Of a DNA stretch of 57,500 nt, positions 45,835 to 57,500 are shown piece after piece. This stretch comes from Cristatella mucedo (Eukaryota; Bryozoa; Phylactolaemata; Cristatellidae), in NCBI GenBank assembly GCA_009760855.2, contig WPIO01000014.1, positions 405,001 through 462,500 of the forward strand, given 5' to 3'. Below the pieces are notes generated by a model. It saw only the letters and a program-made list of their open reading frames with translations. It was not told where the DNA came from and did not search any database. Every line of letters starts with the position of its first letter. Positions within the stretch are counted from its first letter, which is position 1. The position numbers and the translations under genes are program-made.

Positions 45835-57500
<11,666 letters not shown>

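Overview
This is a eukaryotic, metazoan window. It has spliced coding exons with GT-AG borders, CpG-island-like GC-rich blocks, long microsatellites, and a dense, nested population of retroposons and DNA transposons. Nothing prokaryotic is visible. The host is probably an invertebrate with a moderate-GC, repeat-rich genome. I lean towards a lophotrochozoan such as a flatworm or mollusc, but the sequence alone does not settle this.

Host genes. (1) The 3' part of a furin/PCSK5-like membrane protein lies on the minus strand at 45.8-57.5 kb. Seven exons join with consistent phases into furin-like Cys-rich repeats, a terminal CC-type Cys cluster, one membrane span and an acidic, Tyr-containing cytoplasmic tail. 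Its N-terminal catalytic part would lie beyond the right edge. (2) An intronless, complete BCD1/ZNHIT6 gene (zf-HIT zinc finger, box C/D snoRNP assembly) lies on the minus strand at 32,821-33,552. (3) A GC-rich ORF at 17,231-18,010 with an acidic stretch and a PTDLS (CtBP-type) motif sits in a roughly 4-kb CpG island; it is plausible but unassigned. A second GC-rich block at 22.1-23.8 kb holds one weak candidate exon.

Mobile elements make up most of what remains. CR1/L2-like LINEs (endonuclease, RT, conserved C-terminus, and a 3' end closing in a TAA/ATT microsatellite) occur in about 30 pieces on both strands. Three retroposon families accompany them: a tRNA-headed SINE whose 3' end matches the LINE tail, a second tRNA-headed SINE, and a 5'-truncating retroposon with an ACATT-repeat tail. 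There are two copies of a 730-bp LTR-like element, one carrying two nested LINEs, and a 1.6-kb non-autonomous LTR element with LTRs, a primer-binding site and a polypurine tract. DNA transposons include a pogo/Tigger-like MITE, a hAT MITE nested in a LINE tail, and a short element with strong resemblance to SPIN (hAT), complete with a perfect 8-bp target duplication.

Layout: 0-5 kb simple repeats, SINE, pogo MITE and LINE; 5-12 kb LINE mosaic; 12-15 kb LTR elements; 15-24 kb CpG islands; 24-32 kb sparse LINE relics; 32.8-33.6 kb BCD1; 34-45 kb nested LTR/LINE/SINE and the SPIN-like element; 45-57.5 kb PCSK5-like gene with repeat-filled introns.
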